Assembly (NCBI GenBank): GCA_004154925.1
Contig: QJNS01000057.1
Span: forward strand, 62,001-126,000
Direction of reading: 5' to 3'
Origin: Monosporascus cannonballus
Lineage: Eukaryota; Ascomycota; Sordariomycetes; Xylariales
DNA length: 64,000 nucleotides
The first letter of the stretch is position 1; each line of letters starts with the position of its first letter. Positions 1-12,499 of the stretch are shown here, in pieces. The position numbers and the translations under genes were made by a program. A model generated the notes under the pieces. It searched no databases and had not been told where the DNA came from. It saw only the letters and a list, made by a program, of their open reading frames with translations.

Positions 1-1
1 C

Positions 2-473
2 GTCCCCAGCCTTCTGAGCGCCCCTCTCCTGGACTTCCTGAACGCTTCGGACACGGCCTATCAGAACACGCGGAAGTTCGTCCTCTCGAAGTGGAATCCG
101 TATTACAATTGGGGTCCCGTGTTCGGCGGGTAAGTTACCCGACTCGAGACTCCTCACGGCAGCTCCGTGGCGGAATTTACCTAGCTAACCAGCCCACAGC
201 ATCGGTGGACCCCATCAGGGTCCCGGCCAGGCGTGGCCCATGTCCATCATCACGAGCCTCTTGACTTCGAACGACGACGAGGAGATCGTGGCGGGCCTGA
301 AGTCCCTCGTGTCGACCACTGACGGCCTGGGACTGATCCACGAGTCCATCAACACCTTCGACGCATCGGACTGGACCCGCCAGTGGTTTTCCTGGGCCAA
401 CGGGTTATTCGGTGAGATGCTGCTGGATCTGAAGGAGAGGAAGCCTCACCTGCTCGAGGAGAGCTTTCAATAG
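2..473 (+). CDS. GH125 exo-alpha-1,6-mannosidase, 3' end only
   Basis: This is the C-terminal part of a glycoside hydrolase family 125 protein; the gene begins left of the window. The exons are 2-129 and 200-473. The 70-bp intron (GTAAGT...CACAG) splits a glycine codon and joins the reading frame without a gap. Exon 1 carries [12 protein letters not shown] and [16 protein letters not shown], and exon 2 carries [23 protein letters not shown] and [15 protein letters not shown]. These blocks are typical of the end of the (alpha/alpha)6 barrel. The family removes terminal alpha-1,6-mannose in a metal-independent, inverting reaction. The Glu of the HES block probably corresponds to the catalytic base, which is an inference. 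The stop is TAG at 471-473. Nothing in the visible part is broken. Location (secreted or vacuolar) cannot be judged without the N-terminus. Confidence 0.88.
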
Positions 474-1316
474 CGTCGAAGCCGTTCGGTAGATAGCAGG
501 CTTGTCCTTAATAGTGGTTGCCTATATAGAGCGTCCACGATGCGGCCTGAACCGCCTAGTAATTGAAGCCTACGAATTCCGGGCTATGAGACATGAAGCG
601 AAGTATGAAGTCGCTCGTGGTACCATTGGATGGACGTACGAACTCGAGGTACAAAGTACGAATCCGAATAGCATCATAATTTGCGGTACAAGCGGGAACC
701 TGACTAAGTATTCCGTTACCGTTATAGGTCACTGACAGAGGGCATGAGAAAAGAATCATTCTGGATCCAGAGCGGCATAAGTACACGCTCTTATCTGCTT
801 AGCTCATCGGTAACAAATGTCATCTGTCCCGGCAGATTCGGGCTTACCCCCTTAATACAGGGAACGAGTCTCCTTGCAGGCATTGCCTAAAATAGTTAAT
901 GCAGCCCCTATTCCACGCTTATATAACGCTGAAGAACAGCTCAGCTTGATGTCTATGATCTATGATCACACTTTTAGTCACTTAGTCGTATTGCAGGCAC
1001 TATTGGTGGGCTTCCCATCTTCTCTCCAGGACAGCCCGAGCTAATGGTGCCAAGGTCCCCGTCGCCGACGTTGATACTGTCCGCCACGCTCATCAAGTGG
1101 CAAGTCCCTGATCACTCTTGTGGAGAGACTCCTATTCAGAATTCCATTATGTATAGACTATGTATATAACGTATTATGCCACATTGATGTTCCTATTCTA
1201 ATCCATCATTCAGACTCTTCATCAGGGAGATCAAGCAGCCGCGATAGACAGCGGAGGGAAAGACATCAACAAGAACAATAAAGGTTTAAAATCGCAGGGA
1301 TACATATATATACAGC
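474..1316. other. Intergenic, no gene seen
   Basis: This is the gap between the 3' ends of the GH125 gene and the minus-strand MFS gene. Only short open frames without recognisable motifs occur. The right part (about 1140-1310) is AT-rich and should hold the convergent transcription ends. No RNA gene or repeat was recognised. Confidence 0.6.
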
Positions 1317-3238
1317 TCAAAGCCCCGTCCTACTCCACTCGCGGATCTTGTGGCCGTAGAACCACAGGAGGACGGGGCTCGGGACGGCGAGGGCGAGCGT
1401 GAGGAGGGCGAGCAGGGTGTTGCCCCAGCCGAGACCGAGCGCGTCGTACATGCGGTGAGCGAACAGGGGGAAGCTGAAGCCGCACATGGTCCGGGTGAAG
1501 GCGCCGACGGCCGAGGCGCTGGCGGCGTGCGACGCCCCGTACGCGTCCGTGATGTAGGCCTGCGAGGCCTGGAAGGCGATGATGAGGCCGCAACCCAGCA
1601 GCGCCACGCCGACGTCCAGCACCGCCCAGTGTAGCCGGTACTCCGCGCCCCAGCCGTAGATGAGGAGGCCGACGGGCGTCACGAGGCCGCCGAGGAGCAT
1701 CGGCGGCGTGCGCCACTCGGGCTTGCCCTCCTCGTCGTTGTACCGCTTCTTGCACTTCGCGTAGAGCTCGAGGCGCGTCAGCGTTTCCATGTCCGGGCGG
1801 CGATTGGGGGAGGATGAAACTTACGCCGTCCATTAGCGGGTGGCTGATCTGCAGGCCTATTATGAAGCCGATGCAGAGGGCCAGGTAGTGCAGACTTGAA
1901 ATGCCGGCGTCAACGTTGTACAGCTCAGTCCAGACCCAGGAGAATGTTGCGAGCCTTGGAATATGTAAGCATGAGGAAAACGGATGGCCGCGGCCTGCGT
2001 AGCTACTTACACGAGATACTGGACTCCGTATAGGAATGCCCTGTACAATGACGGTGCTTGGACGGCCGGATGCGTGAAGAACATAATGAAGGGTAGTATG
2101 AGGCGCCTCCGCAAGATTGATCCAAGTGTCTTGTCGGGATTGTCGTATTCCGTTCTAATGTTCTGGTTTCCCGTCTTCTTCCGGAGTTTGGCGGCCTTCT
2201 TTCCCAGGATGCGGGGCGCGTAAGTCTCGTTGAGAAAGAGGAATGCCGCGACTTGGACGACGACGTCGAACATCGAAGTGACCCAGAATATCCTAGACGG
2301 GAATGAGCCGACACGTCCCCCTCGGCGTCTACCCCTTAGTACTCACCATCGCCATGATATAGCCTCTGACATAAAGCCGCCGACTATAGGGGCTACACAA
2401 GGGCTGATGAAGGTGAGCATGCCGTAAATCGCTAGCCCCAGCCCCCTTTCCTCCTTTCTCCAGACATCGGCAAGGACTCCATTGCATAGCTGGAATGACG
2501 AGAGGCATTAGCAAAGGCAATGGATACGGGAAGTGCCGGAAGAACACTTAGAGGGAAAACTAACCGCTTGCGGTGCGCTCCCGCCAATGCCGGATAGGAA
2601 GCGGAATGCGAGCATTTGTTGTTTGGACCGCGCAAAGCCACAGGCCGTGTTGAAGGCTAAGTATATGAGGTTGGCGTATTGCAGAACCTCGACCCGGCCG
2701 TAAATCTCGGAGAGGGGTGCGAGGACAAACGGGCCCTGGGCGTAACCCAGGAGGAAGATGGACATGATCAACGTCTCCGTGAAACTGCTGTCCGGTATAC
2801 CCCATTCACTGCCAATCTCCCCCAATGCCGGGGTGACCATTGTGGAGGAGAATGGAGAGATGAACGTAAAGCAAGAAACTAGAATTGTGGCCACCCATTT
2901 CTTATGTTTTGCCCAGTTTAGGGGGTGTTCTGGATCGTCGGGACCGTTCCACGATATCTTGGAGTTCAATGTTAGACACGCTTTTCTTCGATAATTGCCT
3001 GCCTACGTGTAACATAAGTAGATAATCGACTCACCACTATCTCATTTGACTGCTTTCCATGGCCCTCCGAACCTGGACCCGGTACGAGGGCCGCGTGATC
3101 GCTTCGTGATTCCGGATCGAAGATATCCTCTTGCGCCGAGGTCTCCTCGGAATCTGACGGGTATAGTTGAAAACCGGCATTATCCCCCTTTGAGCCACCC
3201 CTCTTGGCTCGTAATTTTTGCGAGATCCGGGTGAACAT
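1317..3238 (-). CDS. MFS multidrug transporter, DHA1 type
   Basis: A 533-residue major facilitator (12 membrane helices expected) that probably exports drugs, toxins or metabolites by proton antiport at the plasma membrane. Minus-strand exons are 3035-3238, 2565-2957, 2347-2489, 2011-2292, 1825-1954 and 1317-1766. All five introns are GT-AG, 54-77 bp long, and all phases fit. The N-terminus is hydrophilic and cytosolic, followed by GPDDPEHPLNW, the usual entry into helix 1. The DHA1 signature between helices 2 and 3 is GPFVLAPLSEIYGR, then RFLSGIGGSAP, SWRWIFWVTSMF and NETYAPRIL. The C-terminal half contains QISHPLMDG, RTPPMLLGG, DAYGASHAASASAVGAF and GWGNTLLAL. The start is the first ATG of an open frame that splices correctly; an ATG at 3288 lies in another frame. 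No biosynthetic cluster surrounds it, so the substrate is unknown. Confidence 0.88.
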
Positions 3239-4737
3239 CTGATGTGGCTGTGCGATAATAAAGAGAGAAGAGCGAGTGGAATGGGCATCGAGTGCCTTAG
3301 AGTATAAAATTAGTGAATCTGGTATGACCGATATGATCTAAGCCTAAGTGCTCCGGGTAGCACAACTTTAATACCTCGTCGTTGGATTCGCTGACCATCA
3401 GAATATACCGGTCCAGAAAGCTTTGCAGCACGTATCAGGATGGTCTCGTCTGGATCCGTTATACAACTACGGCTGTGGTGGACTGCAATGCTACGATAGA
3501 CACGTCACGGGAATCGGGGTCTACTGCACTTGGGTTGCTTTGGCCTGTGGCGGGTTGGGCCGGGGTTACGCCATCATGCCTGATGGGTCTTGCACTTGGG
3601 TAAATGTTCTTTTGCCGTGTAGTAAAGTTTTCCAAAGTTTTGGTTATACCATGGGGCCATGTCCTAACGTTAGCCGGCATGCGAGACCGGTTGCAACTCG
3701 CCGCTGTCAAACCAAGGCCAGTAACGGGATCCGCTTTGGCTATACACAGCCTGAACTACATCGTATAACAGCCGAGCATAGGGGGAAGGCGCACGTATAC
3801 AAGTAGCAGTGCCACAAACAACTATCGTATTATCCCTCGAATCATATATCACGGAGAAGAAATATGCTATTTATCTCTTACGTCGATTGGGGGCTAAGAA
3901 TACCACAACAAATAAAAAGGAAAGAATAAATTCCCATCTAGGGAACCTGGAAGGCGGGCTCCTTGGCTTGCATTAGCTTTCACCGAGTTTTGAGCTAATA
4001 CGAATGTCCAGCACAAAAGACTTGAAACACATCAAGTCGGGCCCACAATACGCCAAAAACCATCGTGGGGTACTGTAAATCAAGCTCGTGGCTGCGGCCA
4101 AAAAGCTGACGACGATTTCGGCCCTTTGTGACGCGCTACAAGCCGCAGGGGTATCTTTAGTTTACCTCCACCAGGACCACTTTACCACCAAGTAGAATCA
4201 CCGACAAATCTGTATGGGCTTGAACATTGCAAATCGTTCTGCCGATACTGGTACTTACCACTATCGCAGGGTTGCCAAGTTTCGAAGATTCATCGACCTT
4301 GCACTGATTCGACGGGGTTACATACGATAAAATTTTCTATAAACATCTACATCCTAAACCTGTATTGACATCTAATGGCCCAGTGGAGGTAACTAAGTAA
4401 AATGGCGCTGTGACTTGTACATTATACGAAATATTACGCGGCATGCCATGACATAACGGCTATATCCGCGCATTGCATGTCCAGCTCTATAGATGCGATG
4501 ACGGCAAGATGATCAAACCGTCTCTCATGCACAGCCAAGTTTGGATGTTGAAATGGAGACAAACCCAGAAGATGAAGGAGACGTACAATAGAATGAACAA
4601 TGAAAGTACCCCACCCGTTCAATATGTGACCAGTTTGCTGGTATGATAAATAGATCTTTACGCTCGTCCTCCAGGGATCTGCATTTTCCCCAGACTCTTG
4701 TCATAGAGGATCTGCATCTTACCGAGGATTTTGTTAT
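3239..4737. other. Intergenic between divergent genes
   Basis: About 1.5 kb between the start codons of the MFS transporter (-) and the glycerate kinase (+). It must hold both promoters. The largest open frame (3423-3806, +) has no recognisable motif or codon pattern and I regard it as chance. No RNA gene or repeat was recognised. Confidence 0.55.
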
Positions 4738-6114
4738 ATGCATTCCCCACAAATCCGGCTCCGCATCATGTCTCCATTGTTCCCACAAACGGCATCCCCT
4801 AAGCTCTCAACCCAGAGGCAGCCCGGAGTCAGAATCCTGGTGGCGCCATCCGGATTCAAAGAAAGTCTGGGACCTGACGAAGTGGCCGATTGCATCGAGG
4901 AGGGAATCCGAAGAATCCTGCCCGAATCCTCCGCACTGATTCGCAAGGTACCCCTTCACGATGGAGGAGAGGGCTTCTGCCGCGCCCTCGTCGCGGCCCA
5001 GCGCGGCGGGATACACAACATCACCGTCATGGGCCCCACTGGCGAGCCCGTAGAATCCCACTTCGGCATGATCGGGGGAGACTCCGCGGTCCTGGACATG
5101 GCAACCGCCGCGGGACTGCGGCTCGTCCCCAGGAACTGCCGAGACCCTACCGTCACGACTACGTTCGGTGTCGGACAGCTGATGGCCGCGGCTGTGGACC
5201 AGGGCTGCAGGAAGATCATCATCGGATGCGGAGACTCCGGCACATCCGACGGCGGCTCCGGGTTGCTTCAGGCGCTCGGCGCGAAGCTCATTGACGCCAG
5301 CGGAGAGGAGATACCGACGGCTAGGGGAGGAGGTAGCCTCGCCAACTTGGACAGGATCGACATGAGCGGCCTACACCCACGGCTTCGAGCAGGGAAAGTC
5401 AAGATCGAGGCGATATGCAACATCAAAAACGTTCTTTGTGGCCCAAACGGTGTGGCTCGGATATTCGGGCCCCAGAAGGGTGCTACCCCCCAGCAAGTAG
5501 AGACCCTCTCGAAAGCTATGGACAACGTCGCCCGTGCTGCGAAGGCGATCCTCGGCAAAGACATAGGGGACGTCCCCGGCAGCGGCGCCTCGGGCGGTCT
5601 CGGCGCCGGACTCCTGCTCCTTGGAGCGGAGCTTCGACCAAGGAGTGAGGCCGCCGACGAGTATTTCGGCCTAAGGAACGCTTTCGAGAAGCCTTGGGAC
5701 GTCGTCATCACCGGAGAAGGCAGTCTGGACTCGCAATCGGCCAGGGGTAAGATGACCGTAGAGATCGCGAGGCGCGCCCGCAAGCTCGACGCACAGGTCA
5801 TCGTCCTGGCGGGCACCATCGGCAATGGCGCCGAGTCCATCTACGACGCCGGTGTCGCGGCTTTCACCAGCATCCTCGACGGGCCGTACTCCCTCGAGCA
5901 GGCGATCAAGAACACGGATCGGCTCCTGAAGGACGCGGCCGAGCGGTCCGTCCGCATGCTTCTGGCCGGTATGTCTCTTAGCAGTAACAACAAGAAGAAC
6001 AAGAAGAAGGAGCAGTTCCCATCGAGCGGGCCCAGTTACCCTGGGGTGAATCGTAACGGAAATCTGGATACCCTCTCAGATATGAAGGGGCTGAGTAGAT
6101 CGGTGACGTGCTGA
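4738..6114 (+). CDS. Glycerate 2-kinase, GlxK type
   Basis: An uninterrupted 458-residue frame of the glycerate kinase type-1 family (PF02595), which phosphorylates D-glycerate with ATP. In fungi it probably feeds glycerate from serine, glyoxylate or hydroxypyruvate metabolism into glycolysis; cytosolic. Family blocks are VRILVAPSGFKESL (31-44), PLHDGGEGF (72-80), GCGDSGTSDGGSGLLQALG (163-181), which is the glycine-rich catalytic region, and VVITGEGSLDSQSARGK (322-338). The core starts near residue 31, so either ATG 4738 or ATG 4768 (MSPLFPQ) could be the start; both give an N-terminal extension compared with bacterial GlxK. After about residue 415 comes a Lys/Asn-rich, low-complexity tail (NKKNKKKE) outside the family core. 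A small intron there (GTATGT near 5970) cannot be excluded, so the last 45 residues are less certain. Confidence 0.88.
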   Translation: MHSPQIRLRIMSPLFPQTASPKLSTQRQPGVRILVAPSGFKESLGPDEVADCIEEGIRRILPESSALIRKVPLHDGGEGFCRALVAAQRGGIHNITVMGPTGEPVESHFGMIGGDSAVLDMATAAGLRLVPRNCRDPTVTTTFGVGQLMAAAVDQGCRKIIIGCGDSGTSDGGSGLLQALGAKLIDASGEEIPTARGGGSLANLDRIDMSGLHPRLRAGKVKIEAICNIKNVLCGPNGVARIFGPQKGATPQQVETLSKAMDNVARAAKAILGKDIGDVPGSGASGGLGAGLLLLGAELRPRSEAADEYFGLRNAFEKPWDVVITGEGSLDSQSARGKMTVEIARRARKLDAQVIVLAGTIGNGAESIYDAGVAAFTSILDGPYSLEQAIKNTDRLLKDAAERSVRMLLAGMSLSSNNKKNKKKEQFPSSGPSYPGVNRNGNLDTLSDMKGLSRSVTC

Positions 6115-8654
6115 GGATGCGCTGGATTGCCCAGGACGGTGCATGATGGGAGTCATAGCCATACAAAATGGCACAATTCACGATACCACAATTTTGCAAT
6201 TATTTGGAACGAGGGTACACATTTGGTGGTGGGCTGTGCAAAGATACCTGTCATGATTTCATTAGCGTTATTTTCGATCCATTACAAGATAGCACCCATT
6301 GACGATCATGTTCAAAGTTAGCGGTCTTTAGTGTTCTGATATATGATAATTAAGGGGGAATAAAGAACTTAACTGTGGAAGTCTACCATCCGAGCCGAGG
6401 CGCCTGGTCTGGTAATAGCAGTCCTTTTGTCCGCCCCAGCTGCAGTCCAGCAGCGCTCTGAGCCTTTTCCTCCGTTTATAGAAGTTGAATCCTCATTTCA
6501 TCAGCCACTAACACCAAGCATTGTACGATTAGGTTTATTCCCTGCTACGAGGCGTGTTATAAGCACCGGTAATACTTGTACTCGGATACAGTCTCCGGAT
6601 GAATATCTGTAGCTGAATGTTCTTGGCGTCTCGATTGTGCGATGATGTGCTTGTATCTGCCAAGCCCGGCAGGTGGGTGGCATTGAGTTTGCAACCAGGC
6701 AAATTCGCACCCCTAGTTGCAAATGTATGGCTTAATACCATAATGTTTTGATATTTCGACCTGACGTTTCGATTATTAAGAGCTTTACAGTGAGTACTAA
6801 ATCGTAGGGGTAAGTTTAACATCTTAGTGAGGTATCTTCAATTAATTATCATTAAACTTATTAAAGTTGTTATTTTTAATAAAAAATTTATAACTTAAAC
6901 GGTTTTATTTAAAAAGGATTAGATATTATTAGATTCCTATTAATCAAAAGCTTATAAAAATTAAAACCTCATATAGTGATAGACCTTATTCTACCGGTAT
7001 ATAAAGATTAGACGTGTGACTGTCGGCTGAATGTTAGAATTTATCTGCAACCCGCCTGCCTTGGGGGAGACCTGCACAGATTCAGACGGGATTATAAGCA
7101 ATATAATGTAAACAGTCATGTGAACAACAGGAGTCAGTTGCTGCAGTACTACGATTTGTGGTAGGCAATGAAAAGTAGGTAGTTAAGGCTGGACTCGAGA
7201 GAAAGGCTTTACGCAAGCGACGGGCGGATTCTGGTTGTCAGCCATCTTTTTTGTACAATTAGTAACTCCCTGGTTAAAGAAAGAACATGTAATCGCATGG
7301 GATTTATGAGAGACTACCTGATATCTTCTGTTTACATCTTTAATATTAGTCTGCGCGATGCTATAGTCAGGTCTGCGAAGGCAGTTTCGCTATTAGTATA
7401 TCACTCGATGTCATCGAAGAAGTTGTTCGCCGCATTTGTCTCTTGAACAAGCAAAGCCGTGCGTCGTCATAGTGTTCTTGGCTTTGGCCTTAGAGCGCCG
7501 TTGTGGTCCTGTTACCTGTTATCATATCTTTTCCCTTATCAGGTGTCCTACGTGTGCTTAGTACCTAGGTACACATTGTAGGCTATCAATTGGGTACCTG
7601 TCCACTAAAGCTAGCCGGTAGGGTACAATAGATACGTGCAGCTCCGTGTCAGACCTTGTGGGCGATGACGGAACAATAGGCCTTATCTGAGATAGGAACT
7701 TTAAGGTGATGATAAGCTGCTAACTCCTACTCGAATGATCACGAGGCTTCTCCGACTGACTCCGGTCATTTGCTTGAAGTTGGGCAAGAGGATCCTGGAA
7801 AGAGCAAGGCCCTGGCTGATTGGTCTTGGGACACTGACTGATAAGTGGGAAAGAAAAGAGAACCTGCTCGCAATTACGCTATTGTCTGAACTTGAACTCT
7901 ACCCATGAATGCCTCTTGTGTATTTTATTCACCTGATAGGCCGCCAATCCCATCCTCTAAAGCCAAACCCCGGCACACTTCCAAGGTTCTTCGCAAACCA
8001 TTACCTACATAACCTATATTTATCCGTCACATCGCCCATCTCCAGAATGACACAATCTGCCTGCCTACAATAGCTGCAGGAACCGCTATAGCCCACAGGG
8101 GAAATATCTGGGACCTACCTCTCAGCGTCTCAGTTACATACACACCTACATTGGTATAGGTTGGGGATATGGGCGCATGTGCGGCGTGAGACTAGTTGTC
8201 TTAAGTGTCTAAGTTACGGCTTAGCTCGAGACACCTGCAAACACCCGCGTCAAGTCTCTCCAGACTGGATATCCACCACAACCAACCGCCATCAGCGTCC
8301 CAAGTCTTCTTACTTCACTTGACGTACCTACCACCACCTTTGTCTGTCTGCCTGGCGATAGATATCACACCAACTTCCACCAAATCTGCCTACCACCCAT
8401 ATCTGCCTTGCATCACCCTCCAATCAAGAACAATGGGTACTCAAATTCCTCGTCACCGCATCGACGCTGTCCTGTCCTAATTTAGGTATCTCTAAGTTAG
8501 GCTTGATCGGTAGCCAACGAGTAGCTACTCTCTCCTTATATACATACGTTCTCAACAGCAGGGGTTATATCTGGAGCTACGCCCATCGACGCTATCGGTA
8601 TAAAGACGTTACGTCTCGCCCACTATCGTCCGACCCCCGGCCTGATAACCAAAG
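6115..8654. other. Long intergenic and ATG13 upstream region
   Basis: No gene recognised in 2.5 kb. It contains one short AT-rich island (about 6830-6990). From about 8200 onward the sequence becomes C/T- and CCA-rich, as expected for the promoter and 5' leader of ATG13. Open frames at 8205-8480 and 8503-8892 (+) are low-complexity Ser/Pro/Thr or Arg-rich frames of this leader, not proteins I can support. Confidence 0.55.
6830..6990. repeat. Short AT-rich island, possible RIP relic
   Basis: A sharply bounded stretch made almost only of A and T with many TA dinucleotides, while both flanks are of mixed composition. Its texture resembles the RIP-mutated transposons at 12.5-13.6 kb and 58.6-64 kb. 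It is too short and too altered to assign to an element, so its transposon origin is inferred only from composition. Confidence 0.4.
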
Positions 8655-11589
8655 ATGCATCAAACGCCCCGCGCCCCGCCTCACACATTGTCCCCCGCTT
8701 CCTCGCCGCAAACAAATCCCACGAGAACAAACAACCAGAGGGACCAGGGCAGCCCCGATGGCCGTTCAGGGGCCGGCTCGGCGATGGGGATTCGGGAGGG
8801 AGCAGCTGCGGCAGCGACAAGGGGCGTCCCCGGGAGTCGTTCAGATGGAAGGGGCCCCAGCAGGGATTCCGTCAAGAAACTTGACCAGATAATACAGGTT
8901 TGTTTGCCCCATGCCCATAGCAGCGCCATGACTGGTATCTAACATGGTTCTAGAATGTTTATGCAAAGGCGAGCACCGTCATTCTACAGGAACGCATGCA
9001 GGTTACTCCGATTCTCGTGGGTAGGACCCTGGACAAGAGAACAAGCAGATGGGTGAGTTCGTTTATGTAGTCCCTATTGGAGCATTTACCCAAGTATCGC
9101 CAACTGAACCTTTGCAGTTCCAACTGGACACCGCTGATATCGACGACTTTCGAGAGGAGTTCCGCCTTTGGAAGCAATGCGGTGGGTTCGAAAACCGGCC
9201 TCCGCCCCTAGTTATAGAGACTTACCTCGACACCTCGCGATTGAAAAATGGACAGAGCTTAGTGACCATGGACGAATTTGGGAAACGCTGGGACGTTGTT
9301 GAGGCCATGAATTTTTCGGACCACTCCAGTGATAGCAGCTCGGGGCGTCCCGCGAAACCGAACACCCATGTCGTACTGGAGCGGTGGAAGGTGGAGCTTA
9401 AGGGGCCACCGCCGGATGATCCAGATGACTTTGGGAATCTTCTTCCCACGGTGTACAAGAAAGCCATCGTCCTGTTCCGATCTATCTATACCACGACCGG
9501 CATCCTGCCGGCCTGGAAACTGGCCCGAAGGTCCAAGACGAAAGGCGTTCACCCGGCTATGCAAGTGCGGTGTCGCGTCTTTGCTGGCAGTTCACAACCC
9601 CGCGGACCCGATCCCCTCAGGATACCATTGTTTGAAGGAAAGGGGGATGTCTCTACGGATTACGTGTTTGGCGACCTTGAAGTCCCCGTAGGCCGCTTTT
9701 ATATCTCCGTTTCTTACCGAAATAACTGCAATTTTCAAGTGGTAGAGACTGAATCGCTCCTCAGCTCGCGCATCGGTATTGCCATTTCGGATGACATGTT
9801 CAAGCCATCGGTGCCGCATCGAGGCCACGGGCGCCGCGACTCCCCCGCCGCCGAAGTAGGCTCCTTGCCATACCATCGGCAAGGGCCCGAAGTCACTGAC
9901 AACCAGCAGCGTTATGGAAGCTTGTCCACGTTCCATGGCGAAGGCCCCTTTGGCACGAGCCCCATCTCTGCTTTGAGGGCAGTTAAAGCGCCTGGCTCGG
10001 ATGCCAGCTCGCCCCCAGAGTCCAGGCCTGCGAGCGTAGAAGCTCCGCCGCATTCTGTACCCATTGCCCCTACTAGACACCGGTCCCTTAGAGGGGCGGA
10101 AGGGCTCGGTCGACGGTCGTCAGTGTCCTTCCAGTCTTCCCCTTTTAAGCATGGGTCGCTCTCAGGATCGCCAGGCCCTCGAACGCTGGACAACGAAGTA
10201 CCGCCGTCTCCGCAATCATCGAGCCGCGGTTCAGGAACGGGCATCCTAACGCACGCCAGGAACCGGTCTTCCTTGACTGCCGGGATGCCGGCTTTCTTGC
10301 GGGGCGGGCCACCTCCCACGGCCGAAAGTCCTGTGGCCAGCTCACCGAGACCATCCGCCACGAACAGATTTAGCAGTAGCTTTACCCACCGTCGCAACCG
10401 GCAGTCATTTGGCGGTACCAGCAAAGGTGGAGATGATGATCAGAACAGCAGCGGCAAGCAGAGCCTTTCGTCGTCTGTCGCGCAGCCGGGCTCGGGGTTG
10501 CTCAATGAGGCTGGCGGGGCTGCCAGCTCTGGTTCATTCCAGAACACGGACGACGACAACATTCAGGAATTCCTGAAAGCTCTCGAAAGCAAGAGGACGC
10601 TGCAAAGTTTTGAACCTAACAAGAAAGGGGAATCGTCGAATAAAAAGACGACGGCGCAACTTTCGAAGTTCCATCTCATGCGCGAGACTAATAACGCGCT
10701 TACCGAGTCCATGAACTCATCCATGCAGCTGCAACGCTCGTCCAGTTCGTCCAGTCGGCAGTTAGCCAATGTCCCGGGCATGTCAACGTCGTCATCTCCC
10801 GGCAAGCCGCTGTCCCCTCATACGCCCCACACCCCCGCCATTCCATCTCGTCTTAGCGAGAATTCTATCGTTGATTATACGGCACCCCCGAGGACAGCGC
10901 CAAGATCGCGGAATAATGCGGGTCCACTTTCCGAAGAACCGGCAACTAACGTACCCGTCACGCACGAAGGCACCACCGCCATAGATATTCCCTTATCACC
11001 TCGACCGTATCCGCATGGCAGGCGGTCGAGCTCCGTTGCTCATCAGAATCGTGCCTTAGTCGACGACGACGATGTGGATACCCGCCAGAGCATCAGCTTA
11101 GGGGCAGACGACCGAGAACCTCCGAGTTTAAGCGCACTCTTCGGCCGCAATATGGCCGCGGCGGATGTCGACGAAGGTTCGCCCGGTCTCCAGCCACCCG
11201 CGGACATCACGGCGGACTCTTCAGCGGATATGCTGCGACACGGGTCGTCGTCGGCGGAACGGGAAACCCGACCCCCGGGCGGCCTCCTCTCAGGGCTTTC
11301 TAGTTCACCGTACGGTAGGCGTTACGGTAGTAATGCCGGTCGTGGCATCACGCCACCGCAGTCGGGAAGCGGTAGTCTGGTCGGATCCGGAGGCAGATAT
11401 GGCCGGGGCTATTCGCGAGGGGGAGGTGCCAGCGGCTTTGGTATGCCCAGCGCACCGGCAGACGAGGCGGAAGAAGAAGTGTTACTCTTTGATATGTCAG
11501 AGATACACCGCGACCCGTCGCGCCGCAGCATCGAGGAGGGGCGTGGCGGGGGCAGTACAGGCTCATGGGGCCGTCCGGGCAGGATATGA
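8655..11589 (+). CDS. ATG13: Autophagy-related protein 13
   Basis: Atg13 is the regulatory subunit of the Atg1 kinase complex, which starts autophagosome formation at the pre-autophagosomal structure; in yeast it is controlled by TORC1 phosphorylation. Exons 8655-8897, 8954-9052 and 9118-11589 give 937 residues. Both introns are GT-AG and phase 0. An N-terminal Pro/Gly/Arg-rich segment (1-70) is followed by a HORMA domain (about 71-330). The HORMA blocks are KKLDQIIQNVYAKASTVI, FQLDTADIDDFREEF, PPPLVIETYLDTSRL, ERWKVEL, LFRSIYTTTGILPAWKLARR and GRFYISVSYRNNCNF. The rest is long, Ser/Pro-rich and probably disordered, as in other fungal Atg13, with many SP/TP sites. The end, EEEVLLFDMSEI, matches the conserved acidic-hydrophobic C-terminal motif. 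The first ATG in frame was chosen because exon 1 runs into the HORMA helix without a break. It appears intact. Confidence 0.93.
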
Positions 11590-12499
11590 TTCTGGACATG
11601 GCGGCCGTCGCTGATATTGTTTTGACAGTCTCCAACAAGGCCTGAATCGCACCACAGCGGATCTGGTTCGCAGAGGAAGTTGTCTAACGATGCGTTGAAT
11701 AGCACGGGATCGCAGGCTGCCCGGAGGCCTTCGTGAGTGCTGCCGGGCCCCGCGGCTTGGGGTTTGGCCGATACAGATATACATACAGATTGACACGGTC
11801 TCTTGGATGCCGTTTATGGGCGGTGGCTTATCCACCTGCGATTTTAGCCACGACGAGGAGCTGGTTAGAGATATCTGGATGGTCTGTAGAGGTTCAATGG
11901 GCCGGACAGCTTATGGGCGTTTGGGTGATACGCAAGAGCAACGGGCAAAGCCGTCGGCTGATTCTTTGTCATGCCGTGTGTTATGGTTGCACTTTTCTTT
12001 TCTGTCAAAATTTCTTGGAAAAGGGTCATGAACGGCAAATGACGCGGCCAATGGACGGACGAGGCACGGCTATCTATTACATACCGCTCATACAACGCTG
12101 AGCCACACAGATACTTATTACATATACTCATATACACCTACATCTAAAAGGCTTAAAAGCTCTGATGATGTTATTGAAGACTTATCTAGGTAAATATGAA
12201 TATCGACGTAAACGATGGCTGCTTACTACGTGTAAAAAGCTGAATACGGTTACGGCTGATATGTTAGTACTTCTTACAGCTTATCGATTACGGGTGGCAA
12301 GGGATGCGTATGTTTGGTTTTACGTATTGCGCGTTCTCCGGCTCGAGCACGTAAGCTGCATGCATGTCTGTCGCAAGAAACGGACGGTTTGGTATACGTA
12401 GCTTATTCGCATCGGGCTTATAAGCGGGCGGAGTACGTACAACGGACAGGAATGCGCTTATAATAGAGAAGATAAATATTGTTAGGAAGCATTCGTTGC
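11590..12499. other. ATG13 downstream region, no gene seen
   Basis: This is the 3' flank of ATG13 grading into the AT-rich transposon relic. Open frames of 70-120 codons here have no recognisable motifs. The first part probably holds the ATG13 3' UTR. Confidence 0.55.

Noticed and set aside
1330..1833. 167-codon Arg/Pro-rich minus-strand frame overlapping the MFS gene end
   Set aside because: An alternative-frame shadow; the membrane-protein frame at 1317-1766 carries the family motifs and splices correctly.
6960..7035. Short similarity to 58175-58215 (TATAGTGATA and GTCGGCTG-like parts)
   Set aside because: Only a 10-base exact match with poor extension, which is expected by chance between two AT-rich regions.
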